From: a virus | DNA length: 20,160 nt | Strand: one strand, 5' to 3' | Virus record (IMG/VR): IMGVR_UViG_3300009537_000229 | Location: 1 to 20,160 of that record | Shown: positions 1-8,215 of the stretch, piece after piece | Numbering within the stretch: the stretch's first letter is position 1 | Layout: each line of letters begins with the position of its first letter | Made by a program: the position numbers and the translations under genes | Notes under the pieces: model-generated | Told to the model about the DNA's origin: nothing | Database searches by the model: none | What the model saw: only the letters and a program-made list of their open reading frames with translations

Positions 1-122
1 TACAGAAAATCTGAAATATAAAATATTGTCTGACCTGCATATGCAATAAATGATTGGCTTTTTACTGTATGATTTGCATTAATTGCATCCCCAGGTGCCC
101 AGATAGATGCACTGGTAGTCAT
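1..122 (-). CDS. Partial N-terminus of a tail fibre/tail tip-like protein
   Basis: An open frame starts at an ATG read leftward from 122 and runs off the window after 40 codons. The peptide begins MTTSASIWAPGDAINANHT and includes the segment SFIAYAGQTIFYISDFL. The pattern 'AGQT-x-F-x-[hydrophobic]' near the N-terminus is common in the virion-binding domain of podovirus tail fibres and tail tip proteins; that is family knowledge applied to a short fragment. An AAGGA Shine-Dalgarno lies at 133-138, and the gene begins 4 bp after the adaptor stop, so it belongs to the same operon. The gene order adaptor then tail component fits. Most of the protein is outside the window, so the call rests on the N-terminus and position only. 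Confidence 0.5.
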   Translation of the reverse strand, partial: MTTSASIWAPGDAINANHTVKSQSFIAYAGQTIFYISDFL

Positions 123-126
123 AGTA

Positions 127-720
127 TTAGTATCCTTGTGCCAGAATATTAGAATTTCTGAGAAGTATAAACTGCTCTGCTACTTCTCTCTGCATTTGCG
201 CGGCCTGCTCATCATAACCAGTAGTTTTGAATATCTTACTTACCGCTTCAAATTCTATTGCATATGGATGCTCTACTGCAATCCAGGAATTATATGAAGT
301 TTCTTGTATGTCTGGATGCACATAGCAGCCAAGAAGCATATGCTCATCTTCTGTAGATGACCGTATTTCTAACTGCTCACCTGCAAGATAGCATACATTT
401 TCTTTATTAATTCCATATCCATTTACTGTTTGCTCTGGAGTAAGAATAGTAAAAAACACTCCTGGCACATCACCAACAGCGTCATACTTACGTAAGTATT
501 TAAACGCACGCCATCTCGGTACAACAGTTCTATAATCTAATGATTGCCTGTATGCAACAGGGTTCCAGGCAATACCTGTTTCAAATAAATCTTTAGGATA
601 GAAATCAGATTGATGTGCCTTGAGAGTGGCAGCTTTCACAGCAAGTTTAATCTCCGTATCGAGATCTGGCCGGTTAGTAAGAATTTTTACGTCTGAAACT
701 AACTCTGCGAAAGTTGCCAT
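127..720 (-). CDS. Head-tail adaptor protein (SU10-type phage adaptor)
   Basis: This 197-residue protein begins MATFAELVSDVKILTNRPDL. The opening helix (TFAELVSDV-x(3)-TNRPDL-x-TEI-x-LAVKAAT) is typical of small phage adaptor/connector proteins that form a ring under the portal and link it to the tail tube. The same N-terminal pattern occurs in adaptors of podoviruses with SU10-type capsids. The length fits the family. It lies downstream of the capsid genes and just upstream of a tail gene, as expected for an adaptor. The start has a weak Shine-Dalgarno, so translation may be coupled to the upstream gene, which ends 16 bp away. A tail-completion protein is the main alternative. Confidence 0.7.
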   Translation of the reverse strand: MATFAELVSDVKILTNRPDLDTEIKLAVKAATLKAHQSDFYPKDLFETGIAWNPVAYRQSLDYRTVVPRWRAFKYLRKYDAVGDVPGVFFTILTPEQTVNGYGINKENVCYLAGEQLEIRSSTEDEHMLLGCYVHPDIQETSYNSWIAVEHPYAIEFEAVSKIFKTTGYDEQAAQMQREVAEQFILLRNSNILAQGY

Positions 721-736
721 TTTCTAAGTCTCAAAT

Positions 737-1126
737 CTATTTTGATTTTCCAACAACACCAGCGCTAATACTGCCAGAGGCAATTGGAGCGATTGTTTTA
801 CTAGTTGCCATTCCAGAAATTACATTTCCCTTATCTGAACTTGACTCGCCATTATTCAATGACCTTTCCTGATTAGCCAGATATTCTGCAATTATCTTTG
901 CCTTGAAAACTGCTACTGGATCAAGATCGTCTGAATCTATTTTCTCTTGCCCAGGAATTACTGCTATTGATTGCAGACCTGCTGCTATTTCTGCATTCAG
1001 TTCATCTATTTCTACTTGCTTACTTGTGCGATACCAATTATTCTCAAAAACAGCCATTGCACCATTTTTAAAAACATACCTGCAAGATGGCATATCAGCA
1101 CGAAATTGATGCAGCATAGTACCCAT
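737..1126 (-). CDS. Small protein of the virion operon, function unknown
   Basis: This 129-residue protein has an N-terminal beta-rich part (residues about 8-35; CRYVFKNGAMAVFENNWYRT) followed by QVEIDELNAEIAAGLQSI. The pattern 'F-x-NG-x-x-AVF-x(4)-Y-x-T ... EI-x-EL-x-x-EI-x-x-G' is one I associate with small conserved phage proteins encoded near head genes, but I know no function for it. The C-terminal 40 residues are serine-, glycine- and alanine-rich and look disordered. The start chosen is the ATG at 1126, with a modest AGGAT upstream; a second in-frame ATG lies three codons later. It sits between the capsid and adaptor genes, which suggests a virion or head-assembly role by context only. 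Confidence 0.65.
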   Translation of the reverse strand: MGTMLHQFRADMPSCRYVFKNGAMAVFENNWYRTSKQVEIDELNAEIAAGLQSIAVIPGQEKIDSDDLDPVAVFKAKIIAEYLANQERSLNNGESSSDKGNVISGMATSKTIAPIASGSISAGVVGKSK

Positions 1127-1165
1127 GATTTATAATCCTATTTGTGAGTTTGGGGCGATGGGAAT

Positions 1166-1202
1166 GCCGGTTTTTATCTTGTGCGAGAACCGGCAAACTC
1201 GC
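1166..1202 (-). other. Two mutually exclusive hairpins in a 127-bp intergenic gap
   Basis: Between the 64-residue gene and the 129-residue gene lies a locally GC-rich segment. GCCGGTT (1166-1172) can pair with AACCGGC (1188-1194). GCGAG (1183-1187) can pair with CTCGC (1198-1202). The two stems share bases, so only one can form at a time. No run of T follows on the minus strand, so it is not a standard terminator. It may be an RNA processing or translation control site for the downstream gene, or it may be chance. Confidence 0.3.
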
Positions 1203-1253
1203 AGGGGAACCAGGAAAGCGCGAAAACCTAGCTCCACCGATGACACTTCTATC

Positions 1254-1448
1254 TTATCCAGTAATAAGTTTAACTTTCGCCCAGGCTTGGACAAGTCTTG
1301 TAGCAGCAGCTTCTGAAACAGTAATCTGTCCAGTAGTTGCATTTGGAACAAGTGCAGAATCTCCCCCAGCAGTACGAACAGTTATAGATGAAATATAACC
1401 TTCATCTGTACTTGCCATTCCTGGGGTGTTTACTTGAATAACTGCCAT
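1254..1448 (-). CDS. Small protein just downstream of the capsid gene, unknown
   Basis: A 64-residue open frame begins MAVIQVNTPGMASTDEGYIS at an ATG preceded by a clear AGGAG Shine-Dalgarno, 8 bases upstream. Residues 18-45 alternate polar and hydrophobic positions (SSITVRTAGGDSALVPNAT), which suggests a small beta-structured protein. No transmembrane segment or cysteine motif is present. It starts 32 bp after the major head protein stop and so lies in the head operon. A minor capsid or stabilising protein is possible from position, but the sequence does not prove it. A second open frame on the same strand (1130-1351) overlaps it; that frame lacks a ribosome binding site and was rejected. 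Confidence 0.6.
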   Translation of the reverse strand: MAVIQVNTPGMASTDEGYISSITVRTAGGDSALVPNATTGQITVSEAAATRLVQAWAKVKLITG

Positions 1449-1480
1449 GGTATAAGCTCCTGTATTCTACCAGCCCTACC

Positions 1481-2716
1481 TTAACCAGCAGCTCCAGCAG
1501 TAAGGCCAGTAATAATGGCATTGGCAGCCGGATTACGCACCACAGTAGTAACTTCAGTCGTAAGCGTACCACCCAAAGCATCAGTGCCAGTATCAGTTTC
1601 TGAATTGGCATTGAAGTCTGCGCTCTGTGTCTTACGATCACCGAGGTAGGCAAGGCTGAAAGTAGAAAGATCTACTACAATTGCCATTTTTGACCAGATA
1701 GTATTGGTATTAAACAGAGGATGTTCAATTACCCTGAAAGTACCACGGGAAGTTTTAAATGTGGTAAATTGCAGGCCCCAAGAGGTCTGACCATCCACCA
1801 TCATATAAGTACCATTCAAACGACCAATGGCATTCAATACTCGTTTGGCAGCACCACCAACAAACATCACACGTTCATTGGCAACTTTTGGGTCAGTAGC
1901 TTGATCAAATACCGGATCAAGTGCAGCTTCCAATTGCGTGTAATTAGTGGTAGACCCTGCAATAGTAGTATTTGCACTTGCGCCAGAAGGATACAGAGTA
2001 GTATCATTGATCGCAGCTACTAGACCTGCCATGGTACGGAACGGTTGACCATTTCTAGTAGACTGAGATTTCTGACCAAAGAAAATTGCTTTCTCAATAT
2101 CTGCGGCATGGAATCCAGCGCAATCTTGCTTCGATTCTGCTACGTTACTATCTCCAGCAATTACCAGCGTTGCCCGAACAGTATCAGTAATTGCCCAGCT
2201 ATTGCGGAAAATCTGAGTAAAGTTCGTAACACGCACCGGAGTAACATTCAGTGCAGTTGGACGCACAGAACCTTCTTCAAATGCATTACCTACCATCAGG
2301 TATACACCACCGCTGGTAGTGGTACCAGCAGCAACAGTACCTTGCGCACGAGAAACCACAATCTGTGTGCTAGAAATAATACTATTGATAATCACATTCT
2401 CACCGAGGTTATTAACGCCGGCGGTAGAAGAACGGAAAATCATGCCAGGAAGTAGATTAGCAGTAGAAACCACATCAAACGTAGTCTGACCTGCCGCCGT
2501 TACTGCTGCACCAAGAGTAAAGGACGGGAAAATTGCAGTCTTTGCAAAGAACCCATGCTCTACTTGTACAGCAGTTTCTGATGGAAGCATAGAAGTCATA
2601 CCAAATAGCGGTGCGCTACCATTTGGCATCAGGCGGGTGATCATGCCTGCAAATGATTTCTTTGCAAGATCAGTAGTGAAATTACTAGTAGTAAACATCC
2701 CAGTGAAAACAGCCAT
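1481..2716 (-). CDS. Major head (capsid) protein, SU10 family
   Basis: This 411-residue protein should form the icosahedral shell. It resembles the SU10-type major head protein family. The N-terminus carries an assembly arm (FTTDLAKKSFAGMITRLMPNGSAPLFGM). A beta-rich insertion follows at about residues 75-150, then the segment VTNFTQIFRNSWAITDTVRAT (about 164-184). After that come HAADIEKAIFFGQKS and NGQPFRTMAGLVAAI, both hallmark regions of the family. The C-terminal half contains the conserved VIEHPLF-type strand and ends in an alanine/threonine-rich tail. Length is as expected, and AGGAG precedes the ATG. It lies after the scaffold- and decoration-like genes in the usual head-gene order. 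A 12-bp perfect palindrome lies in its leader at 2740-2751. Confidence 0.9.
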   Translation of the reverse strand: MAVFTGMFTTSNFTTDLAKKSFAGMITRLMPNGSAPLFGMTSMLPSETAVQVEHGFFAKTAIFPSFTLGAAVTAAGQTTFDVVSTANLLPGMIFRSSTAGVNNLGENVIINSIISSTQIVVSRAQGTVAAGTTTSGGVYLMVGNAFEEGSVRPTALNVTPVRVTNFTQIFRNSWAITDTVRATLVIAGDSNVAESKQDCAGFHAADIEKAIFFGQKSQSTRNGQPFRTMAGLVAAINDTTLYPSGASANTTIAGSTTNYTQLEAALDPVFDQATDPKVANERVMFVGGAAKRVLNAIGRLNGTYMMVDGQTSWGLQFTTFKTSRGTFRVIEHPLFNTNTIWSKMAIVVDLSTFSLAYLGDRKTQSADFNANSETDTGTDALGGTLTTEVTTVVRNPAANAIITGLTAGAAG

Positions 2717-2739
2717 TTGAATCTCCTGTCAATATTTTA

Positions 2740-2751
2740 AATTTGCAAATT
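2740..2751. repeat. 12-bp perfect palindrome in the capsid gene leader
   Basis: AATTTGCAAATT reads the same on both strands. It lies 24 bp upstream of the major head protein ATG, in the 43-bp gap after the decoration-like gene. It could be a protein binding site, but in AT-rich DNA it may be chance. Confidence 0.3.
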
Positions 2752-2759
2752 ACTAAATC

Positions 2760-3158
2760 TTACAGCACACAGGCATCCATTGTAGTAGCTGCTGTTTTAG
2801 TGAGCACTACCAATTTCGCTGCCGCATTAATCACCACATTACCAGTCAATGTAATTCCGGTATTGGTAGTAACAGTAGCTGCCTGCGCCGCGGTATTTTG
2901 AATCCAAAAGCTGTAAGTACCGCCAATGTCAAGATTCGGCAATGCAGCGATCAGATCTGTTGCAAGCGGCAAAGTATATGCAACAGCACCAGCAGCGCCA
3001 GTAAACTGTGCAATACCGCCAAGTACTGCTGTGACAGTAAGTGTCCTATTGCCAGCAGTTGCATCAGTAGTAATTTTTAGCTGATTCAAAGTACCGTCAC
3101 CTACGCGGGCCTCTCTGTATACTCCACCATCACGCACCATCGCTCGCACTGCGCCCAT
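2760..3158 (-). CDS. Decoration/head-fibre-like structural protein
   Basis: This is a 132-residue protein with no predicted membrane segment. The first 30 residues (GAVRAMVRDGGVYREARVGD) resemble the capsid-anchoring start of small head proteins. Residues about 45-125 are rich in T, A, V and G and alternate in a beta-strand pattern (FTGAAGAVAYTLPLATDLI, YSFWIQNTAAQAATVTTNTG). Such a repetitive beta domain is common in trimeric decoration or head-fibre proteins that bind the outside of capsids; this is inferred from composition and location. GGAG lies 9 bases before the ATG. It is placed directly upstream of the capsid gene, which supports the call. The exact attachment role is unproven. Confidence 0.6.
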   Translation of the reverse strand: MGAVRAMVRDGGVYREARVGDGTLNQLKITTDATAGNRTLTVTAVLGGIAQFTGAAGAVAYTLPLATDLIAALPNLDIGGTYSFWIQNTAAQAATVTTNTGITLTGNVVINAAAKLVVLTKTAATTMDACVL

Positions 3159-3202
3159 AATATGTATTCTCCAAAAAATTAATTAAGATATAAACTTACA
3201 AT

Positions 3203-4006
3203 CTATTTCAAAAATTCTTCCCAATCTGTCTCGCCCTTTTTATTCCTATCTACCGGTGCTGCTGGCGGTTTAGGAGCAAAAGAAGTGCCGAGCAGTTCTA
3301 CATATTGTTTCGCCATGGCTGTAATTTCCGATGCAGACGCATTTGGATATTTTACAGTCATTTGGGCTTCTAATGCAGAAATGATTGGCTGTACTGCGGG
3401 GTTAGCAAAGATTGGGTTTTCAACCCTGAGACTGTCAGAAACTGTCTGTCTCTTGATATGCTGGGGAAGTTCTTGGAGGAATGTTTCTTTAGAGCGGTTT
3501 AAAGCTTGTTCTACTATTTTAGTAGTAGCAAACGCAGACTGAGCATACACACCCTGAGCTACTTTATTCATTGCTTCTGCAAATGCTGTCTGTGCTGCTT
3601 CGCCACCTGCTGCGATTGCTTGTAATGTTTCTGGAGTTACTGCTTTAGAAAAATCTATTCTACCAGCAGCTTCCATGAATTTCTGGGGATCAATGTTTCC
3701 AAATACTCCAGATGCAGGAGCTTTTGGATCAATAGGATCATTTTTCCACAGATCCTTAAACGAGTCGAAAGGAGTTGTGTCTTTGCTTTGTATGGGATTT
3801 CCATCCGCGCCAAGTGCTGGCAGCATTCCATTTGGAGCTGCACCAGTCCCAGATGCACCGGTATTAGGAGTTCCTGCTGGAATATTTCCAGGATTTGCTG
3901 GAGGTGTAACATCCCCAGGAGTAGCAGGTTGCGCAGGCGCAGCTTGCTGTCCAGACCCGCCGCCCATAAGATTTGAAAACATAGACATAATTCCACTAGC
4001 AGCCAT
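3203..4006 (-). CDS. Putative capsid scaffolding protein
   Basis: This 267-residue protein has three zones. The first, residues 1-80, is low-complexity and rich in proline, glycine and alanine (for example QQAAPAQPATPGDVTPPANP). The second, about 105-225, is a long helical part with QAIAAGGEAAQTAFAEAMNKVA and IVEQALNRSKETFLQELPQHI. The third is a short C-terminal end, GETDWEEFLK. A flexible N-terminus, an all-helical middle and a short C-terminal capsid-binding tail are typical of phage scaffolds that drive procapsid assembly and do not remain in the virion. AAGGAG precedes the start. It sits between portal and capsid genes, the normal scaffold position. No serine protease triad was seen, so a fused prohead protease is unlikely. 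Confidence 0.7.
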   Translation of the reverse strand: MAASGIMSMFSNLMGGGSGQQAAPAQPATPGDVTPPANPGNIPAGTPNTGASGTGAAPNGMLPALGADGNPIQSKDTTPFDSFKDLWKNDPIDPKAPASGVFGNIDPQKFMEAAGRIDFSKAVTPETLQAIAAGGEAAQTAFAEAMNKVAQGVYAQSAFATTKIVEQALNRSKETFLQELPQHIKRQTVSDSLRVENPIFANPAVQPIISALEAQMTVKYPNASASEITAMAKQYVELLGTSFAPKPPAAPVDRNKKGETDWEEFLK

Positions 4007-4029
4007 TGTAATTCTCCTTACTGTTAAGA

Positions 4030-4314
4030 TTATGATTCATTTTGGGTTTTCTGAGAAAGCTCAGATGCATCTATAAGATGCTGCAATATATCTAATTGTC
4101 CTTTAAGAAATGCTTCCTGCTGAGTGAAGGACAACACATCATTAGGAGTAAATTCAAGATTAAGTTTTTGCTCCGCAATACTAGCTCTCAAATTCTGAAT
4201 TACTGCTAAGTTTAGCGACGTAAGAATATGACCCGTAAGTGTGTCACGATCTGAGAGTTCTAGTTTTGTAAAGCTAGTGTTAGTTTTATTTCCAAATACT
4301 GGAAGTTGAAACAT
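4030..4314 (-). CDS. Small helical protein between portal and scaffold genes
   Basis: This 94-residue protein starts MFQLPVFGNKTNTSFTKLEL, 3 bp after the portal stop codon. Residues 45-90 are strongly helical and amphipathic (QEAFLKGQLDILQHLIDASELS). No cysteines, signal peptide or membrane segment are visible. The Shine-Dalgarno lies inside the end of the portal gene and is weak, which suggests translational coupling. Small genes in this slot are common in podovirus head operons and are usually of unknown function. I do not recognise the family. Confidence 0.6.
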   Translation of the reverse strand: MFQLPVFGNKTNTSFTKLELSDRDTLTGHILTSLNLAVIQNLRASIAEQKLNLEFTPNDVLSFTQQEAFLKGQLDILQHLIDASELSQKTQNES

Positions 4315-4317
4315 AGA

Positions 4318-6348
4318 TTACACCGCCTGTCTGTTTTGAACAATATTTGATTCTGGCATACCAGAACCTCCTTGTTGTTGTGGATTATATCCAAACTGTT
4401 CTGGCGTTGGCTGCTTTGGCATGTCTTTCATAATCTTTTCAATTGTAACAGGATCAGCACCTTTTATTGCTTCTGAAAGCATTTGCATTGCATTTTGCCA
4501 CTGTGCAAGTGCTTGTTCATACGCCATTTGCTCAGGAGACTTTTCAAACTCTTGTATATGCCCACCTTGAGTTTTAATGAAATATGAAAACATTGGTGCT
4601 AGATTATACCCTGCTGCAATTTCAGGTGAAGATCCAATTACCTGCATCGCTACTTGCAATGTATCAGCATTAATTAGTTTATCTGACGGCGTAAGCCCAT
4701 CAGAGATTTTAAAGTCCAATACAGCTTTACGCAAAGCAATTGGATCAATTGTAACTTCTCTTTGCAATTCACGGTTGAATAGGCTAACTCCACCTTGGTA
4801 TTGCAATATATTAATTTTCAATATTTCTTTCACTGGTGTGAATATTTGTGATTCTAATAGTATTGAAACTATTTGATCCCTGCCGTTTGCATTAGACATT
4901 ACAGATTGAAATTCATGTAATGTCTTATTACCTTTTACAAATTGTCCTTGACGTACTGGATTCTGTCCAGAAATTACATTCCCCATCTGGAGCAAGGCTT
5001 GTGTGTCTTGCATTACAAGCTGTGATTGCTCATCGCGGAATGGTATTGGATAGTATGCTTCTTGTACTGGCTTACCATATGCAGCAGGTCTCACTGGAAT
5101 CTTTGCAGCAGGATTATCACTATTTATATGCGCTTCTGAGATTCTTGAAGGATCATAAATTCCACGATCGCTGATAGCACGGCGCCGCGCTGCGATGTTA
5201 GAATTCCAAAGAGCAGAAGTAAGATCTTGAATCGGCTGTACATTAGTTGCAAGGCTTTTAGTTTGGAATCCAAGACCATCTTCCAATGGCTGCCCTAACA
5301 GAATCGGTAAAAATCCATGAGCGTTAGTTTGTCGCTCTGCATAGATTAGTACTGAATGATTTATATAAATTAGTTTCCAGATTTGTGGAGTGTTTGGCGC
5401 AGGTACTCGTAACCCAAAATCTGAAGGTATAATTTTTGCATACAAAGTAGTAATTTCATACATATCTTTGTATTTTATTTTATTATCTTGTCCTGTAATC
5501 CCGGCCCACGCAAGCCAATTAGTAGACCTACGAGGGTCTTGATTAATCAGCGCTTCCGGATTAATCTGTGGAATGTAATATCCGCCATAAGATTGTGCAG
5601 TTGTGATACCGCTGAACCCAAGACCTGATTCGAAAGCAGGCACTATATTATCTACCATTTTATCTGGTAGTCTATTAATGAATGACTTTAATTCTACTCT
5701 AGACATTACTTCAGTATACCCTGCATACTCTCCTTTGGTATATACTTCTGTAGGATGTACTCTGGTATCAAATACTAAATTATACGGGTCTCTACGGCGA
5801 ATTGCATTACCTTCCCAAATTACTTCTTTAGGTCGTGCTTGAGTTGTTGAAAAGCTTAAATCAGTTTCAAGAGCAGCAGTTACAACACGGTCCCAAACTA
5901 CTTCCAATGCGAATAGATTATATTTAAATCCATCCCTAAATGCCAACATAAACTCGCGTGTCCAACCGCCGCGTACTGACTGATCTTCTATTACTGTTTC
6001 CATCTGTACTGCAGCATCAATAGTTTTTGGATTTGAAACTACTCCAAATATTGGATGCCCAGTAAGAAATACACTTGCTTGATATGTAACTGCTGCTTCT
6101 ACCATCGGCATTACAACAGGTACAGTTACATTCTGAAACTTTCTTGAATCACCAAGCCTGTTAGCAACTTTTGCGCGCTGATGCTCTTCTGTAAGATCTT
6201 GCTCTCGCATGTATGCAAGATCAATTTGCTGCATTTTACTTCTGATATTCCAATTTTGCGCTTGTAGATTATAGCATTGGTGATGGTATTGAATCAACGC
6301 TTCCTGTGTTTTACGAGGAAGGATCATTGGAGTATTTGGCTGGGGCAT
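4318..6348 (-). CDS. Portal (head-tail connector) protein
   Basis: The portal forms the ring at one capsid vertex through which DNA is packaged and released. This 676-residue protein has a helical N-terminal part (LAYMREQDLTEEHQRAKVAN), then a wing/core region with MVEAAVTYQASVFLTGHPIFGV, RDPYNLVFDTRVHP and the membrane-free stem region beyond. The segment TQALLQMGNVISGQNPVRQGQ and the long helix before the C-terminus fit podovirus portals of this size. The C-terminus is glutamine/glycine-rich (GYNPQQQGGSGMPESN). A spaced AAGGAAT precedes the ATG. Placement between large terminase and scaffold supports the identification strongly. Confidence 0.85.
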   Translation of the reverse strand: MPQPNTPMILPRKTQEALIQYHHQCYNLQAQNWNIRSKMQQIDLAYMREQDLTEEHQRAKVANRLGDSRKFQNVTVPVVMPMVEAAVTYQASVFLTGHPIFGVVSNPKTIDAAVQMETVIEDQSVRGGWTREFMLAFRDGFKYNLFALEVVWDRVVTAALETDLSFSTTQARPKEVIWEGNAIRRRDPYNLVFDTRVHPTEVYTKGEYAGYTEVMSRVELKSFINRLPDKMVDNIVPAFESGLGFSGITTAQSYGGYYIPQINPEALINQDPRRSTNWLAWAGITGQDNKIKYKDMYEITTLYAKIIPSDFGLRVPAPNTPQIWKLIYINHSVLIYAERQTNAHGFLPILLGQPLEDGLGFQTKSLATNVQPIQDLTSALWNSNIAARRRAISDRGIYDPSRISEAHINSDNPAAKIPVRPAAYGKPVQEAYYPIPFRDEQSQLVMQDTQALLQMGNVISGQNPVRQGQFVKGNKTLHEFQSVMSNANGRDQIVSILLESQIFTPVKEILKINILQYQGGVSLFNRELQREVTIDPIALRKAVLDFKISDGLTPSDKLINADTLQVAMQVIGSSPEIAAGYNLAPMFSYFIKTQGGHIQEFEKSPEQMAYEQALAQWQNAMQMLSEAIKGADPVTIEKIMKDMPKQPTPEQFGYNPQQQGGSGMPESNIVQNRQAV

Positions 6349-6374
6349 GGTATTATAATTCCTTCTTTAAATTC

Positions 6375-7952
6375 TTAGAATGCACAATTTAATTCTGGCG
6401 GTAATACCTGAATTGCAGTGTTCTCTTGTTGAATCATTACATTCATAGCCACTACAAACTCACCGTACATTTCTAATACCTTTGGCGCGTATGTAAGTAA
6501 GTCTAAAATGTCATCAGCATTATCTCGCCGCAGCGGATTGAATTGCATAATCTGTAAAAATACCTCAGATTTGCATTCCGGTGAAATAAACACTTCTCCC
6601 GATGATAATGCTTTAAACATATTAAGGATACGGGAGTTCTTACTAAAGCCGCCAGGATAAATTTCCACACACTCTACGCCATATATTTCCATTTGCTCAC
6701 AGATAAACTTAAACCAGTAATTCAATGTTGCTTGGTATGCTACAGATTCTACACAAATAAGACGACAGTTTTTTCGTAATGCAAACTTTAAAGCTTCTCT
6801 AATTGTTTCCCCAGGGCTATATCTTTCATTTTTTAATTCTTTTAATACTGGGAATCCATTGAATACTTCAAAGTATCCAATTGCAACTGTATCAGTATTA
6901 ATTTTTCCAGTGGCAGGGTCAATTAGAATGAAATTACCTACTGGTATGTCACCTTCTTGGTATGGTAATTCTGGAAGTTTAGAAAGATCAATTAAGTTAT
7001 TTGTACTTGCAGTTTCATCATTCAACACTTCTGCATAAAATATTTCTGGCCTTCCCATCGACACATCATTTTCATACTCTTTAAGCAATTGCTTTATTGG
7101 TTGCAAATCTTCCCAAAGAGATGTGCCATCTGCAAGAATTCCACCTGCAATAAATTTAATCCAGTTAGGATTATTCTTAAGTTTTCGTAAGATGCTAAAC
7201 TTGGTAGGATACATGTTTCCAATGAAAATGAAAAGACAGCCATGCGGAGATTTTGCTTTCATGGCAGTACCGGTCATTTCACGCTCTAGAGTTTCAGACT
7301 GGATCTGAGATTCTGCACATACTCTAGATTGTATGTCATCAAATAGCATTACATCTGGACGCTCATTTTTCAGAGAGATTCCTCGAATTACTTCTACAGT
7401 ACCTGCCATTAGAATTATATTCCTACCACGGAATCCAAATTTTTTCTGATCTAATCTCTCTGTCTCTAGCCCTAATTTCCAATCTCCGAATGTTTTAATT
7501 ATATTCGGTTCATTCAACATATCTGATACGTCTGCAATTATATTATTTGCCTTGGTTTGATTTTCACAAAGTACCAGTATAAATTTGCGCGATGTGAACA
7601 GTATGCAATACAACACAAATAGTTTCATCAGCATTGTCTTACCAAAGCCACGAGGTAAGCCTAATGCAAGCTGACTAAAATCTCTAGATTTGTGTATGTA
7701 TTCTAATAACCAAGTCCAAACTGCAAGAAACACTGGCGGAAATGGATATTGGTATACTGTAGGTACTGCAATACCAGCAAGAAAATCCAGACTTTTCTTT
7801 GACAGTTCTATTACTTGCTGAGCTTGGAAAGAAGCTTCAGTTACAGTCTGTTCTGGTACTGTATTATCTACTGTAGGATCACCGCCGGGACCCCACTTAT
7901 CTAATAAGCTTGGTTCTGCAAATCCAAGACGAGAAAGAAGAAGATTTGCCAT
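6375..7952 (-). CDS. terL: Terminase large subunit (packaging ATPase/nuclease)
   Basis: This is the motor that cuts and pumps DNA into the prohead through the portal. The 525 residues show both domains. In the ATPase domain, Walker A is LPRGFGKT (99-106) and Walker B is DVMLFDD (200-206). In the RNase H-like nuclease domain, the acidic residues are D345 in FILIDPATGK, E402 in LICVESVAYQ, and an aspartate in NADDILDLLTYA (about 480-484). Length is normal. The ATG lies 3 bp after the Acb2-like gene stop and has no visible Shine-Dalgarno, so translation is probably coupled to that gene. The small terminase lies upstream in the same operon. Confidence 0.92.
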   Translation of the reverse strand: MANLLLSRLGFAEPSLLDKWGPGGDPTVDNTVPEQTVTEASFQAQQVIELSKKSLDFLAGIAVPTVYQYPFPPVFLAVWTWLLEYIHKSRDFSQLALGLPRGFGKTMLMKLFVLYCILFTSRKFILVLCENQTKANNIIADVSDMLNEPNIIKTFGDWKLGLETERLDQKKFGFRGRNIILMAGTVEVIRGISLKNERPDVMLFDDIQSRVCAESQIQSETLEREMTGTAMKAKSPHGCLFIFIGNMYPTKFSILRKLKNNPNWIKFIAGGILADGTSLWEDLQPIKQLLKEYENDVSMGRPEIFYAEVLNDETASTNNLIDLSKLPELPYQEGDIPVGNFILIDPATGKINTDTVAIGYFEVFNGFPVLKELKNERYSPGETIREALKFALRKNCRLICVESVAYQATLNYWFKFICEQMEIYGVECVEIYPGGFSKNSRILNMFKALSSGEVFISPECKSEVFLQIMQFNPLRRDNADDILDLLTYAPKVLEMYGEFVVAMNVMIQQENTAIQVLPPELNCAF

Positions 7953-7955
7953 GCA

Positions 7956-8183
7956 CTAGAAAAAAGTAGGCTTAGCAATTGCTCTTGTGAGTGCCATCAA
8001 TCCTGTTTGCAAATCGGTAGCACCAATAGAAACCCAACGCTGATCAAATATTGAATCAGAACGCAAACTGGCAACTATATCTCCTAGTTTGACGCCAAGT
8101 TCTTTCACCTCATTCATCTTTGCAATTTCTTCAGCATTCAATTCCCTGTAGCCTTTTATTTCTCTGTGCTGGTTATCCATCAT
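7956..8183 (-). CDS. acb2: Acb2-type cyclic oligonucleotide sponge (anti-CBASS)
   Basis: Acb2 proteins bind the cyclic di- and trinucleotide signals made by CBASS enzymes and so block this bacterial anti-phage defence. This 75-residue protein shows the family pattern: IKGYRELNAEEIAKMNEVK, then DQRWVSIGATDLQTGLMALTRAIAKP. Two adjacent ATGs (8183, 8180) can start it; GGAG is 4 or 7 bases upstream. With the second ATG as residue 1, the tyrosine of GYR is Y11 and the lysine of NEVK is K26. As I recall, these are the ligand-binding residues reported for the PaMx33 Acb2. The small helical-hairpin size fits. It lies between the small and large terminase genes and is probably expressed with them. No CBASS genes are in the window. 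Confidence 0.85.
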   Translation of the reverse strand: MMDNQHREIKGYRELNAEEIAKMNEVKELGVKLGDIVASLRSDSIFDQRWVSIGATDLQTGLMALTRAIAKPTFF

Positions 8184-8215
8184 ATTTCTCCAAAGTATGA
8201 AATTAAAATTATCCC

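Noticed and set aside
1130-1351. 73-residue minus-strand open frame overlapping the 64-residue gene
   Set aside because: It has no Shine-Dalgarno and half of it lies under the better-supported 1254-1448 frame. A frameshift product was considered, but no slippery site was identified.
3285-4076. Plus-strand open frames opposite the scaffold-like gene
   Set aside because: They are antisense shadows of the proline/alanine-rich coding sequence and have no ribosome sites or sensible composition.
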